From contig NZ_JABFVK010000013.1 of the NCBI RefSeq assembly GCF_013362815.1, positions 124,001 to 188,000 on the forward strand: DNA of 64,000 nucleotides, in the 5' to 3' direction. Position 1 is the first letter of the stretch. Every line of letters starts with the position of its first letter. Under the pieces are notes generated by a model. The model saw nothing but the letters and a program-made list of their open reading frames with translations. It searched no databases and was not told where the DNA came from. The position numbers were made by a program, and so were the translations under genes. Below, in pieces: positions 12,181-20,748 of this stretch. Source of the stretch: Hamadaea sp. (GTDB taxonomy: Bacteria; Actinomycetota; Actinomycetes; Mycobacteriales; Micromonosporaceae).

Positions 12181-12606
12181 ATGTCTGCTCTCGTATCCAC
12201 GATCGAGATCGACTGCCCGCCGGACAAGGTCTTCGCCGTTGCCACCGACCCGCACCGGTATGCCGATTGGCAGCGTGACGTGGTCGGCGTACGCATGACC
12301 GGCGTGAGCACCTTCGTGACGACCCGGCGGTTCGCCGGCGCGAAGCGGGCCATGACGCAGGAGGTCACCCGCAACGAGCCGCCATGTAGCTTCGCTGTGC
12401 GGGGTGTGGACGGCCCGGTTCGGGCGCACGCTTCGATCGAAGTCGAACCGCTCGACGAGGGCACCCGATCGCGGGTGACGTTCACCCTCGATTTCGACGG
12501 TCACGGCGTCGGCACGGCGTTGATCCCTCTGGTGCGCCGGCAGGCCGCCAGGGGAGCCCCGGTCAGCTACGCCAACCTCAAGCGCCTTCTCGAACAGAGC
12601 CCATAG
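12181..12606 (+). CDS. SRPBCC-family (polyketide cyclase/START-like) protein
   Basis: This 141-residue cytoplasmic protein has the SRPBCC helix-grip pattern: an N-terminal strand STIEIDCPPDKVFAVATDP, then RYADWQRDV, alternating beta strands, and a long C-terminal helix (PLVRRQAARGAPVSYANLKR). Such proteins bind small hydrophobic ligands, and the substrate cannot be told. AAGGAGGA at 12169-12176 gives a clear start. It is the divergent partner of an ECF41 sigma gene and is probably its main target, in the position usually held by carboxymuconolactone-decarboxylase-like or oxidoreductase genes in ECF41 loci. Confidence 0.85.
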   Translation: MSALVSTIEIDCPPDKVFAVATDPHRYADWQRDVVGVRMTGVSTFVTTRRFAGAKRAMTQEVTRNEPPCSFAVRGVDGPVRAHASIEVEPLDEGTRSRVTFTLDFDGHGVGTALIPLVRRQAARGAPVSYANLKRLLEQSP

Positions 12607-12696
12607 CCGCCACCGTAGCCATTTATGGACGCAGACCGGCGCGGCGCAGGACACGGCGTATTCTGCTAGCGCCGCCGCATCGGCCGCCTGACACGA

Positions 12697-13305
12697 TCAT
12701 GCGTGCGGGGGCCAGACGGTCACTTCCATCTTCGTTCCGCTGACGAACTTGATGAACACGATCTTCCCTGGATCGGTACGCATACAGAACCGCGCGCCCT
12801 TGTAGTACGTGGGTGCCTTCCCGCCGGTGTCATGGCCCTCGCGATTGACCAAGCCGGCGCACTGTTCCTGGGTGGGATCGGCGGTCTCGGTCCAGTCGGC
12901 GATCCGGGAGGCGCTGCTGGTGGCGATCTTGCCGCCGGCGTCGTAGGCGTCGGAGCCGTCGTCGGGGTGCACGATCGGCTCCGGCTCATGGTCGAAGTCG
13001 ACGCCGTTGTTCGTGAACAACAAAGTGGTCTTCGACAGGTACGCGACTCCACCACCGGACGGCGCACTCGGACTCGGCGACGTGCCCGTGGACCCCTGCG
13101 ACTGGGTGACCTGGTTGGCCGAGGCGGAGTTCCCGGCGACGGCGGGGGAGTCGTCCTTGCCCGAGCCGGCGATCTGATAGATGAAGGTACCGACGCCGAC
13201 GAGGGCGGTCAGCAGGCCGGCGACGGCGGTGAGCAGACCGGGCAGCGACGTCCAGAAGGACGAGCCCTTGGCCTGCTCCGGCGGGGACGAGGGTTCTACG
13301 CTCAC
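12697..13305 (-). CDS. Single-span membrane protein with extracytoplasmic domain
   Basis: I do not recognise a family (202 residues). A short cytoplasmic N-terminus is followed by one hydrophobic span (about 20-45, LLTAVAGLLTALVGVGTFIY), a Ser/Gly/Gln-rich linker (about 55-90), and a folded-looking domain with two Cys (EQCAGL and RFCMRT) and a K(I/M)-rich beta C-terminus. Orientation by charge puts the C-terminal domain outside. It starts with GTG. GGGAG lies ten bases upstream, which is a long spacing. It is probably monocistronic. Confidence 0.7.
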   Translation of the reverse strand: MSVEPSSPPEQAKGSSFWTSLPGLLTAVAGLLTALVGVGTFIYQIAGSGKDDSPAVAGNSASANQVTQSQGSTGTSPSPSAPSGGGVAYLSKTTLLFTNNGVDFDHEPEPIVHPDDGSDAYDAGGKIATSSASRIADWTETADPTQEQCAGLVNREGHDTGGKAPTYYKGARFCMRTDPGKIVFIKFVSGTKMEVTVWPPHA

Positions 13306-13411
13306 GAGCTTCGGACTCCCAGGACACGGCGATGTGAAGGCTATACTGGTCTAGGCCGATACCGGCCCGGGCTGATTCTGCCATGCCGATCGATCGCCCC
13401 GCCGAGGGCCG

Positions 13412-13903
13412 TCAGTCCACCCACGTGACGATCGGCTCCCGAGCGGCCGCCGCGGCTTGGAAGAAAGTGACGAGCAGCCGGTAGTATTCCTCCAAGTAGG
13501 ACAGTGCCTCGGGCTGCCCCCAGATGTCGGGCGTCACCCCGGCAGCCGACATCTTCGCGGGCGAATAGCGCCGGGCGAGCACCTTGAACGGTGTCTTGGC
13601 CAGGAAACGGGCCGCCGTGGCCACATCGTCGACCGGGAACAGGTGCAGAAGTTCGTCCAACGGCTCGCCGCCACCGATCACGTCGACCGGCGGCCGCGTC
13701 TTGCGCAGGAGCCACCACAGGCCGTCCCACGCCTTGTCGAGGTCGATCCCGCGCGACGAGATCTCCTCGTCGAGGTCACCCAGCCGCAGGTCCGCGGCGT
13801 ACGCGTGGGCTGCGCGCGGCTGGGTAGCCAGCAGCCGCCGCAGTTCGGCAAGTTCCTGTGGCCGCAGCCGTGCGTACTCCAGAACCGTGCTCACGAACCT
13901 CAT
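13412..13903 (-). CDS. DUF1877 (YfbM-like) family protein
   Basis: This is a 163-residue cytoplasmic protein. The N-terminal pattern RFVSTVLEYARLRPQELAEL, the central DLDKAWDGLWWLL and the C-terminal ALSYLEEYYRLLVTFFQAAA match the DUF1877/YfbM family, whose function is unknown. The ATG at 13903 was chosen because family members begin at this point. The frame is open 49 codons further up, but that part has no family resemblance and overlaps a strong inverted repeat. No convincing ribosome-binding site is seen, so the start is less sure than the gene. Confidence 0.75.
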   Translation of the reverse strand: MRFVSTVLEYARLRPQELAELRRLLATQPRAAHAYAADLRLGDLDEEISSRGIDLDKAWDGLWWLLRKTRPPVDVIGGGEPLDELLHLFPVDDVATAARFLAKTPFKVLARRYSPAKMSAAGVTPDIWGQPEALSYLEEYYRLLVTFFQAAAAAREPIVTWVD

Positions 13904-13958
13904 CGTGCCGCAGAGCGGCATCCACCGCTCGCTTGTGGCACGAAGCTGATCCCGGTCA

Positions 13959-14010
13959 TGATCAGCGGAAGTTTCGCGGTGCCATAACCCCACGAAACCT
14001 CCGCTGATCA
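13959..14010. terminator. Long intergenic stem-loop after GH43 gene
   Basis: TGATCAGCGGAAGTTTCG (13959-13976) pairs with 13993-14010 with one mismatch over 18 bp and a 16-base loop. It lies 24 bp after the GH43 stop and is a probable terminator. It shares the TGATCA core with the palindromes near 44.9 and 45.6 kb. Confidence 0.7.
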
Positions 14011-14033
14011 AGGCGCTCCATACGGCCGCAGGG

Positions 14034-15542
14034 CTAGGAAGCAGGCTCACCCGACGGAGCGGTGAGCGTCACCCCGAGCCCGACCGGCGTGCCGAAGTTC
14101 GGCGTACCGTCGGCGTTCCAGGAGATCTTCTGCGCCCGGGTGGACCGGTTCATGTCGCAGCCACCGGAGACGGAGCTGTTGGCGTGGTAGACGACCCAGT
14201 CTTCGGTGCCGTCGGGAGACTTGAAGAATCCGTTGTGGCCGGGACCGAAGACGCCGGCGCCGTCGTTGCGGGTGAAGATCGGGTTCGGCGACTTGATCCA
14301 GGAGGACGAGTTCAGCGGGTCGCCGCCGTTCCAGGTCAGCAGGCCGAGCTTGTAGTCCGGGGTCGAGCAGTGGCTGGCGGAGAAGACGATGAAGGTCTTG
14401 CCGCCGTGCTGGAGGACTTCCGCGCCCTCGTTGACCGCGCCGCCGACCGTCTCCCAGCTGTAGGTGGGTGTGGACAGCAGATGCCGCGTGCCTGCGGCGG
14501 TCCACGGGTTGCTCAGCTGGCGGATGAAGTTCGGCTGGGATCCGTTGTAGTAGGTGCCCAGCAGGTAGAGGTTGCCGTTGAGCTGCAGGATGCTCGGGTC
14601 GAGTTCCCAGGTGTTGTCCGAGGTCGGGTCGAGCAGGTCGGCCTTGAAGGTGTAGGGGCCCATCGGGTCGAGACCCGAGCTCTCCAGGACGTGGATACGC
14701 TGGGTGCCGAGGTCGTAAGGCTCGCGCCCGGCGACGTAGTACAGGTACCAGCGTTGCCCGTTGGGACCGTTGAGCAGATGGAACTCGGGCGCCCACATGG
14801 TGCCGGCCCCGTTGGGGTTGGTCAGGTTGAAGATGACCTGGTCGGTGGCGCTGGCCAGGCCGCGCAGGGTCGTCGCCTTGCGCATGGTGATGGTGCGGTT
14901 CCACGTTGTCGTGGCCAGGTAGTAGTACCCGTTGTAGTACTGGAGCCAGGGGTCCGGGCCTTGCGCCTTCAGCGGGTTGGCGAAAGTCCCCGGGGTGGGC
15001 GTCGTGCCGCCATTGAATCCGGCGAGCCGCCAGACCCGGCTGGTGGCGGTGCTGCACGGCAGCTGGACGAGGCCCGTGTTGGCGGCGGACGAGCCGCCGC
15101 TCGGCACGATGCACTTGCCGGAGCTGACCGAGACCACGTTGTACGTCTTGTCGGTGCCGCTTACCGTCACGGCGGTCAAGCGCCATTGCTGGTTGGTGCC
15201 GCTGTGGCAGGTCCACTGGATGATGGTGGCATTGTCCGCAGTGGACGCGCCGTAGACGTCGACGCACTTGCCGGCGTTGAGGGTGTTGATGGTGTAGCGG
15301 TCCGTGGTTCCCGACACCGGGGTGAAGGTGAAGGTCTGATTGGTGCCGGAGTTGCAGCCGTACTGCAACAGCTGCACTCCATTCGTGGCGGAGCCGTTGG
15401 GCACGTCCATGCAGTTGCCGCCGTTCTGGTTCACGGCGGAGCTGCTGAACGTCACGATCGCCTGGGCGGGCGTCGGGAATCCCAGGCACGCCAGCACCAT
15501 CAACGGTACGGCGAGCAGGGACAAGCGGCGGGGACTTCGCAT
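14034..15542 (-). CDS. Secreted GH43 arabinosidase-type enzyme with ricin-B lectin domain
   Basis: This extracellular glycosidase has 502 residues. A signal peptide (1-28) is followed by a CBM13/ricin-type beta-trefoil (about 30-175) with QxW-like repeats (NQTFTF, NQQWRL, SRVWRL) and paired Cys. The GH43 five-bladed propeller (about 185-500) has the expected acidic residues: Asp197 in QGPDPWLQYY, Asp315 in TWELDPSILQ and Glu372 in VNEGAEVL. The pattern is closest to the arabinan/arabinoxylan side-chain exo-enzymes, but GH43 specificity cannot be set by eye. The ATG at 15542 follows GAAGGA. Upstream lie a structured leader (15561-15620) and a promoter overlapping an inverted repeat (15641-15669). 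It lies just after an ABC sugar importer operon on the same strand but has its own promoter. Confidence 0.93.
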   Translation of the reverse strand: MRSPRRLSLLAVPLMVLACLGFPTPAQAIVTFSSSAVNQNGGNCMDVPNGSATNGVQLLQYGCNSGTNQTFTFTPVSGTTDRYTINTLNAGKCVDVYGASTADNATIIQWTCHSGTNQQWRLTAVTVSGTDKTYNVVSVSSGKCIVPSGGSSAANTGLVQLPCSTATSRVWRLAGFNGGTTPTPGTFANPLKAQGPDPWLQYYNGYYYLATTTWNRTITMRKATTLRGLASATDQVIFNLTNPNGAGTMWAPEFHLLNGPNGQRWYLYYVAGREPYDLGTQRIHVLESSGLDPMGPYTFKADLLDPTSDNTWELDPSILQLNGNLYLLGTYYNGSQPNFIRQLSNPWTAAGTRHLLSTPTYSWETVGGAVNEGAEVLQHGGKTFIVFSASHCSTPDYKLGLLTWNGGDPLNSSSWIKSPNPIFTRNDGAGVFGPGHNGFFKSPDGTEDWVVYHANSSVSGGCDMNRSTRAQKISWNADGTPNFGTPVGLGVTLTAPSGEPAS

Positions 15543-15560
15543 CGGTCCACATCCTTCGGG

Positions 15561-15620
15561 CGGGTAGGCGGAAGCTGACAGCCTCGCGGTGAAAGGCTGC
15601 CGAAACCGGCCGCCTACCCG
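15561..15620 (-). promoter_or_regulatory. Structured 5' leader hairpin of GH43 gene
   Basis: The outer arms CGGGTAGGCGG (15561-15571) and CCGCCTACCCG (15610-15620) pair perfectly over 11 bp. An inner stem of about six pairs (CAGCCT with AGGCTG) is nested inside. The hairpin lies immediately upstream of the ribosome-binding site in the predicted leader. It may stabilise the message or control translation. It matches no riboswitch I know. Confidence 0.5.
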
Positions 15621-15640
15621 GACACCGCTGTGGTCGTCCC

Positions 15641-15669
15641 ACTATATCAGTGAATCAACTGATATCGAA
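15641..15669 (-). promoter_or_regulatory. GH43 promoter with overlapping inverted-repeat operator
   Basis: On the minus strand TTCGAT (15669-15664) and TATAGT (15646-15641) are 17 bp apart. The spacer is occupied by ATATCAGT-N6-ACTGATAT (15644-15665), a perfect inverted repeat suited to a dimeric repressor. The repeat differs from the LacI-type sites in this window, so another regulator is expected. Confidence 0.6.
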
Positions 15670-15787
15670 CTGATCTGTCGCGTTGACCATGAGGTTCGGG
15701 GCGTCGACACGCCGTCAGACGGGACCCTAGGTTCATGATCAACGGGGGGGCAACGCGGGTGGGGTCGACGCCCCGAGGGTCGGGGGA

Positions 15788-16774
15788 TCAACGGGGGCGG
15801 GGGGAGCGGGCGGCGATGAGCCGCTGCAACAGGATGAACACGAATAGCAGGATGCCGATGACCATCTTGGTCCACCACGAGGAGAGCGTCCCCTCGAAGG
15901 TGATGATGGTCTGGATCAGCCCCAGCGACAGCACGCCGAGCATGGTGCCCCAGACGTACCCGGTGCCGCCGGTGAGCAGCGTACCGCCGATGACGACGGC
16001 CGCGATCACGGTCAGCTCCATGCCGATGGCGTGCAGGCTGTTGCCGGACGGGAGGTAGAAGGTGAACAGGACCCCGCCCAGCGCCGAGCACAGCCCGCTG
16101 ATGGTGTAGACGGCGATCCGCGTACGCCCGACGGGCAGGCCCATGAGCAGCGCGGACTGCGGGTTCCCGCCGACGGCGTACGCGTCGCGCCCGAGCTTGG
16201 TGAACGCCAGCACGAGCGCGGCGATGATGACCACCGCGACCGAGATGAGCACGCTCCAGGTCACCTTCAGCGAGCCGAACTTCAGCGACGTCCCCATGTA
16301 CGTCCAGAAAGGATCGTTGATGGGGATGGACGATGTGCTGATGGCGTAGCAGATGCCCCGGGCGAGGAACATCCCGGCGAGGGTCACGATGAAGGGCTGG
16401 ATTTCGAAGAAGTGGATGATGCAGCCCATGCCGAAGCCGAGCGCCGCCCCGGCCAGCAGCCCGGTCAGGATCACCAGCGGCACCGGCCAGTGCGCCCGTT
16501 CGAGCAGCACCGCCGTCAGCATCGTGGTCAGGGCGACGACCGAGCCGACCGACAGGTCGATGCCGCCGGTCAGGATCACGAACGTCATCCCGACCGCGAC
16601 CACGAGGATGAACGCGTTGTCGATGAAGACGTTCAGGATGATCTGCGGGTCGTTGAAACCGATGTAGCGCAACGATCCCAGGCCGTACATCAGGGCCAGC
16701 AGGCCGAGCGTCGCGAGCACCGGGATGTGCCGTTCCTGCGGCCGCCAGCGAGATCGGACGGGCATCGTGGTCAT
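15788..16774 (-). CDS. Sugar ABC transporter permease (YjfF-like)
   Basis: This integral membrane permease has 328 residues and belongs to the BPD_transp_2/RbsC type. It has about nine to ten hydrophobic spans, and family signatures such as GGIDLSVGSVVALTTML and GLCSALGGVLFTFYLPSG. Its neighbours make it one of two different permeases of a furanose/pentose importer, as in the E. coli ytfQRT-yjfF system. The ATG at 16774 overlaps the stop of the upstream permease gene by four bases (ATGA), so the two are translationally coupled. It is the last gene of the operon. Confidence 0.92.
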   Translation of the reverse strand: MTTMPVRSRWRPQERHIPVLATLGLLALMYGLGSLRYIGFNDPQIILNVFIDNAFILVVAVGMTFVILTGGIDLSVGSVVALTTMLTAVLLERAHWPVPLVILTGLLAGAALGFGMGCIIHFFEIQPFIVTLAGMFLARGICYAISTSSIPINDPFWTYMGTSLKFGSLKVTWSVLISVAVVIIAALVLAFTKLGRDAYAVGGNPQSALLMGLPVGRTRIAVYTISGLCSALGGVLFTFYLPSGNSLHAIGMELTVIAAVVIGGTLLTGGTGYVWGTMLGVLSLGLIQTIITFEGTLSSWWTKMVIGILLFVFILLQRLIAARSPRPR

Positions 16775-17838
16775 GCGGGCACCTCGATCTTGGCCGGTTC
16801 GGCCGGGGTCGTCGGGGTCGGTCGCGGGCGTCTGCCGAAGACCTTCGCTCGGAACGCGGGGGACTGGATCAGGCAGACGACGGTCACGACGACCGCCTTG
16901 AACAGCATCGTCGTCTCCGGCGGGATGCCCACGGTGTAGACGGTGGTCGACAGCGCCTGGATGATCAGCGCGCCGAGCACGGTCCCGCCCAGCGAGAACC
17001 GGCCGCCGCCGAGCGACGTCCCGCCGATCACGACCGCGAGGATCGCGTCCAGCTCGTACCACAGGCCCGCGTTGTTGCCGTCCGCGCTGTGCACGTTCGA
17101 GCTGATCATCAGGCCCGCGATGCCTGCGCACAGACCGCAGAACAGATAGACCATGACCATGATGCCGCGGGCCCGGATGCCCGCGAGCCGGCTGGCCTCC
17201 GCGTTTCCTCCGGTCGCTTCGATGAGTACGCCTAAAGCAGTGCGCCGGGCCAGGAAAGCGGTGAGGGCGATCATGACGACGGCGACGAGCACCGAGAACG
17301 GGAAGGTGGCGAGGTAACCGCCGCCGATGAGCTCATAGGGATCGCTGTTGATCGTGATGATCTGCCCGTCGGTGATGAGCTGGGCGATGCCGCGTCCGCC
17401 GACCATGAGGATCAGCGTGGCGATGATGGGCTGGATGCCGATCCCGGCGACGAGGAAGCCGTTCCACAGGCCGAGCACCAGGGACAACGCCAGCGCCAGC
17501 CCGACGGCGACCAGTACGCCGCCGACCGAGTTCTGGTCGCCGGAGTCGCTGATCACGAGACAGGCCAGCGCGCCGCTGATGGCGATGGTCGAGCCGACCG
17601 ACAGGTCGATGCCCCGCGTGGCGATGACGACGGTCATCCCGAGCGAGACGACGACCAGGGGCGCGCCCAGCCGGAGGATGTCGATGAGGCTGCCGTAGAG
17701 GTGGCCGTTGCGTACCTCGATGTGCAGGAAGTTGGGCGTGAACGCCACATTGCCCAGCACGAGGACGGCGAGCACGGCGGCCGGCCAGAACAGGCGATGG
17801 GTCACGGCGGTCCGCGCCGCCGCGGTGAAGCGGGTCAT
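16771..17838 (-). CDS. Sugar ABC transporter permease (YtfT-like)
   Basis: This is a 355-residue RbsC-type membrane permease with about nine to ten spans and the motifs ATRGIDLSVGSTIAISGAL and GGTSLGGGRFSLGGTVLGAL. It pairs with the downstream permease to form the channel for a sugar bound by the lipoprotein encoded at 19435-20415. The start at 17838 overlaps the ATPase stop by four bases. The C-terminal tail is Pro/Arg-rich and cytoplasmic. Confidence 0.92.
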   Translation of the reverse strand: MTRFTAAARTAVTHRLFWPAAVLAVLVLGNVAFTPNFLHIEVRNGHLYGSLIDILRLGAPLVVVSLGMTVVIATRGIDLSVGSTIAISGALACLVISDSGDQNSVGGVLVAVGLALALSLVLGLWNGFLVAGIGIQPIIATLILMVGGRGIAQLITDGQIITINSDPYELIGGGYLATFPFSVLVAVVMIALTAFLARRTALGVLIEATGGNAEASRLAGIRARGIMVMVYLFCGLCAGIAGLMISSNVHSADGNNAGLWYELDAILAVVIGGTSLGGGRFSLGGTVLGALIIQALSTTVYTVGIPPETTMLFKAVVVTVVCLIQSPAFRAKVFGRRPRPTPTTPAEPAKIEVPA

Positions 17839-19382
17839 GATGCGGCTCCTGATGCTGCGTCTGATCCGTGTGCGATCGTCTGCAACACGCGATCGGCGTC
17901 GAGGTCGTCGGTGTTGGCCAGCTGGGCGACGAGCCGGCGGTCCCGCAGCACCCCGACCTTGTGGCTCAACCGCAGCACCTCCTCGAGTTCGGCCGAGATG
18001 AACAGCACCGCGAGCCCGTCGCGGGACAGCCCGGCGACGAGCTTCTGGATCTCGGCCTTCGCGCCGACGTCGATGCCGCGGGTCGGCTCGTCGAGGATCA
18101 GCAGCTTGGGTTCGGTGATGAGCCAGCGGGCCAGCAGGACCTTCTGCTGATTGCCGCCGGACAGGTTGCGCACCGGCAGATCGGGATCGGCCGGCCGGAT
18201 CTGCAACGCCGAGATGTACTTGGCGACCAGTTCGTCCTGTACGCGTCGCGGAATCGGGCGCGTCCATCCGCGTACCGCTTGAAGTGCAAGAACGATGTTC
18301 TCGCGGACCGTGAGCTCCTCCACGAGCCCTTCGGTGCGACGGTTCTCGGAGCAGTACGCGATCGCGTGCGCCATCGCCGCACGGGGAGTGCGCAGGGCGA
18401 CCGCCTCGCCGTCGAGCAGGACCCGGCCGTGATCGGCGCGGTCGGCGCCGAACAGCAGCCGCGCGACCTCGGTACGCCCGGAGCCGAGCAGACCGGCCAG
18501 GCCGACCACCTCGCCCGGGTGAATGGTGAGGTCGAACGGTGCGATGGAGCCCTTGCGGCCGAGCTCGACGGTCTCGACGAACGGGCTGCCGGACTCCAGG
18601 GCGGACAGCTCGGGGCGCTGCTCCTCCTCCAGCTGTTCGAGGGTGGACAGCTCCTTGCCGATCATCGCGGTGACGAGGTCCACATGGGACATCTCGGCCG
18701 TCGGATACTCGCCGACGAGGCGGCCGTTGCGCAGCACCGTGATCCGGTCGGCGATCTCGTAGACCTGATCCAGGAAGTGCGTGACGAACAGGATCGCGAC
18801 GCCCTCGTCCTTGAGCTCCCGCATGACGTCGAACAGCTGCTGCACCTCGGTCGCGTCGAGGCTGGAGGTGGGCTCGTCGAGGATGAGCACCTTGGCCTCG
18901 ATGTCGATCGCCCGGGCGATCGCGACCATCTGCTGCACCGCCAGCGAGTACGTGCCCAGCGCGGCGGTCACGTCGATGTCCAGCCGCAGCCGCCGGAGCA
19001 GGTCCCGCGAGCGCCGCCGGATGGCCGCCCAGTCGATCCGGCCGAACCGGCGCGGCTGGCGGCCGATGAAGATGTTCTCGGCGACGGACAGGTTGGCGCA
19101 GAGGTTGATCTCCTGGTAGACCGGGCTGACCCCGGCCTGCTGCGCCTGCAACGGGCTGCCGAAGCGCACCGGGTGCCCGGCGAGCGTGATGTCGCCGGAG
19201 TCGATGCTGTACGCGCCGGTCAGCACCTTGATCAAGGTGGACTTGCCGGCGCCGTTCTCCCCCATGAGGGCGTGCACTTCACCGGGGAACAGCCGGAAGT
19301 CGACTCCGTCGAGGGCGCGTACACCCGGGAACTGCTTGCCTATCCCGGTCATGGTGAGGACCGGTTCGCTCATGTCCGCCAT
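17835..19382 (-). CDS. Sugar ABC transporter ATPase with two nucleotide-binding domains
   Basis: This 515-residue cytoplasmic ATPase energises sugar import. The first domain (about 1-240) has an intact Walker A (MGENGAGKST), a diverged signature and Walker B ILDEPTSSLD. The second (about 260-500) has the degenerate Walker A typical of the RbsA/MglA/YtfR group (LLGSGRTEVAR), an intact signature LSGGNQQK and Walker B ILDEPTRGID. That asymmetry is normal for the family. The ATG at 19382 follows GGAGATTGGA. A second ATG lies three codons later. It is coupled to the permease genes by overlap and lies 52 bp after the binding-protein gene. Confidence 0.95.
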   Translation of the reverse strand: MADMSEPVLTMTGIGKQFPGVRALDGVDFRLFPGEVHALMGENGAGKSTLIKVLTGAYSIDSGDITLAGHPVRFGSPLQAQQAGVSPVYQEINLCANLSVAENIFIGRQPRRFGRIDWAAIRRRSRDLLRRLRLDIDVTAALGTYSLAVQQMVAIARAIDIEAKVLILDEPTSSLDATEVQQLFDVMRELKDEGVAILFVTHFLDQVYEIADRITVLRNGRLVGEYPTAEMSHVDLVTAMIGKELSTLEQLEEEQRPELSALESGSPFVETVELGRKGSIAPFDLTIHPGEVVGLAGLLGSGRTEVARLLFGADRADHGRVLLDGEAVALRTPRAAMAHAIAYCSENRRTEGLVEELTVRENIVLALQAVRGWTRPIPRRVQDELVAKYISALQIRPADPDLPVRNLSGGNQQKVLLARWLITEPKLLILDEPTRGIDVGAKAEIQKLVAGLSRDGLAVLFISAELEEVLRLSHKVGVLRDRRLVAQLANTDDLDADRVLQTIAHGSDAASGAAS

Positions 19383-19434
19383 TCCAATCTCCGGTACGCG
19401 GGCGGGGCGTCACCGCCCCACCCGCGTAGTCCGA

Positions 19435-20415
19435 TCAGTACTTGCGCTCCGGGAGCACGGCCTTGGCCTTGTCCTGGGTGAAGGTGGTCTCGTTGGTGAC
19501 GATGCGCTTCTCGACGCTCTCGCCGGCCTTGACCTTCTTGACGAGCTCCATCAGCTGCGGGCCGAGCAACGGGCTGCACTCCGCGATGAAGTTGATCTTC
19601 CCGTCGGCCAGGGCCTGCATGCCGTCGTGGACGGCGTCGATCGTGATGATCTTGATGTCGACGCCCGGCTTCTTGCCGGCCGCCTCGATCGCCTCGATCG
19701 CGCCGAGACCCATGTCGTCGTTGTGCGCGAAGAGCACGTCGATGTCCTGGTGGGCCTTGAGGAAGGCCTCCATGACCTCCTTGCCCTTGGCGCGGGTGAA
19801 GTCACCGGTCTGCGAGGCGATGATCTTGAACTTCGGGTCCTTCGAGATGACGTCGCCGAAGCCCTTCTTGCGGTCGTTGGCCGGAGCCGAACCGGTGGTG
19901 CCCTGCAACTCGACGATGTTCACCGGGTCGTTCTTGCCCTCGTACTGCTTGGCCAGCCACTCGCCGGCGAGGGTGCCTTCCTTGATGAAGTCGGAGCCCA
20001 GGAAGGTCTGGTAGAGCGAGGTGTCCGGGGAGTCGATCGCCCGGTCGGTGAGGATGACCGGGATCTTCGCCTCCTTCGCCTCGTTGAGTACCGCGTCCCA
20101 GCCGGACTCGACCACCGGCGAGAAGGCGATGACGTCGACCTTCTGCGCGATGAACGAGCGGATCGCCTGGATCTGGTTCTCCTGCTTCTGCTGGGCGTCG
20201 GAGAACTTCAGGTCGATCCCCGCGGCGGTCGCCGCCTCCTGGATCGACTTCGTGTTCGCCGTACGCCATCCGCTTTCGGCGCCCACCTGGGAGAAGCCGA
20301 GGGTGATCTTGCCGTCGTTCGCGGAGCCGCCGCCCGGTTCCTTCTTCGAGCAGCCGGCCAGCGCGCCGACCGCGATCACGGCGGCTAGCAGGACGGTTGT
20401 AGACTTCCTTAACAC
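19435..20415 (-). CDS. Sugar-binding lipoprotein of ABC importer (YtfQ-like)
   Basis: This 326-residue periplasmic-type binding protein is anchored by lipid (lipobox GALAGC, Cys at about 22). The mature part resembles the ribose/galactofuranose-binding group: ITLGFSQVGAESGWRTANT at the start, DVIAFSPVVESGWD, ILTDRAIDS, LFAHNDDMGLGAIEAI and ITIDAVHDGMQALADGKI. The AESGWRTANT segment is characteristic of YtfQ-like proteins, so galactofuranose or arabinofuranose is a plausible ligand, which fits arabinoxylan debranching (inference). The GTG start follows AAGGAGAG at normal spacing. It is the first gene of the importer operon, with a long leader and a LacI-type operator upstream. Confidence 0.93.
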   Translation of the reverse strand: MLRKSTTVLLAAVIAVGALAGCSKKEPGGGSANDGKITLGFSQVGAESGWRTANTKSIQEAATAAGIDLKFSDAQQKQENQIQAIRSFIAQKVDVIAFSPVVESGWDAVLNEAKEAKIPVILTDRAIDSPDTSLYQTFLGSDFIKEGTLAGEWLAKQYEGKNDPVNIVELQGTTGSAPANDRKKGFGDVISKDPKFKIIASQTGDFTRAKGKEVMEAFLKAHQDIDVLFAHNDDMGLGAIEAIEAAGKKPGVDIKIITIDAVHDGMQALADGKINFIAECSPLLGPQLMELVKKVKAGESVEKRIVTNETTFTQDKAKAVLPERKY

Positions 20416-20732
20416 TGTTCACTCTCCTTCAAGGCCGGACCCGGTCGGCAAACCGGGCCGCCGAAACAGGCTGACCTTTGTCCTTTGTGGAGCCGTGTCC
20501 GCTGGAGCGGTGTGCGGTGGTACGCGGCCGGCGGGTTCAGCGCCGGCCGCTCTTTCCTTGCTCGCCGCCTGTGCCAACTGCCGGTGGCGGCGCGTCTTCG
20601 GGTGGTGCGGGGCGAGCCGGTGGTCCGGGCCGCCGGAACGGTCAGGTGGGCGTCGACTCCCACACCGACCGCCGTCCCCTCCGGCGGCCCGGCCCACACG
20701 GCGGCTGAAGGCTGCCGGAACAGCGGTGCTCG
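20416..20732 (-). other. About 320-nt predicted leader of sugar importer operon
   Basis: No gene is supported here. If transcription starts at the operator near 20733, the operon has a long GC-rich leader. It holds a perfect 10-bp stem, GCGGCCGGCG (20524-20533) with 20541-20550, which could instead terminate the upstream LacI transcript. I recognise no riboswitch. Confidence 0.45.
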
Positions 20733-20748
20733 ATGTTAGCGCTCTCAT
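20733..20748. promoter_or_regulatory. LacI-type operator over importer promoter
   Basis: ATGTTAGCGCTCTCAT matches the operators at 21857-21872 and 773-788 (consensus RTGTTARCGYTCWCAT). On the minus strand its end provides TAACAT, a possible -10 element for the importer operon, so repressor binding would block initiation. It lies 41 bp past the LacI gene stop. Confidence 0.55.

Noticed and set aside
20524-20550. Stem at 20524-20550 as a riboswitch
   Set aside because: A simple 10-bp hairpin with no conserved junction or aptamer motif that I recognise.
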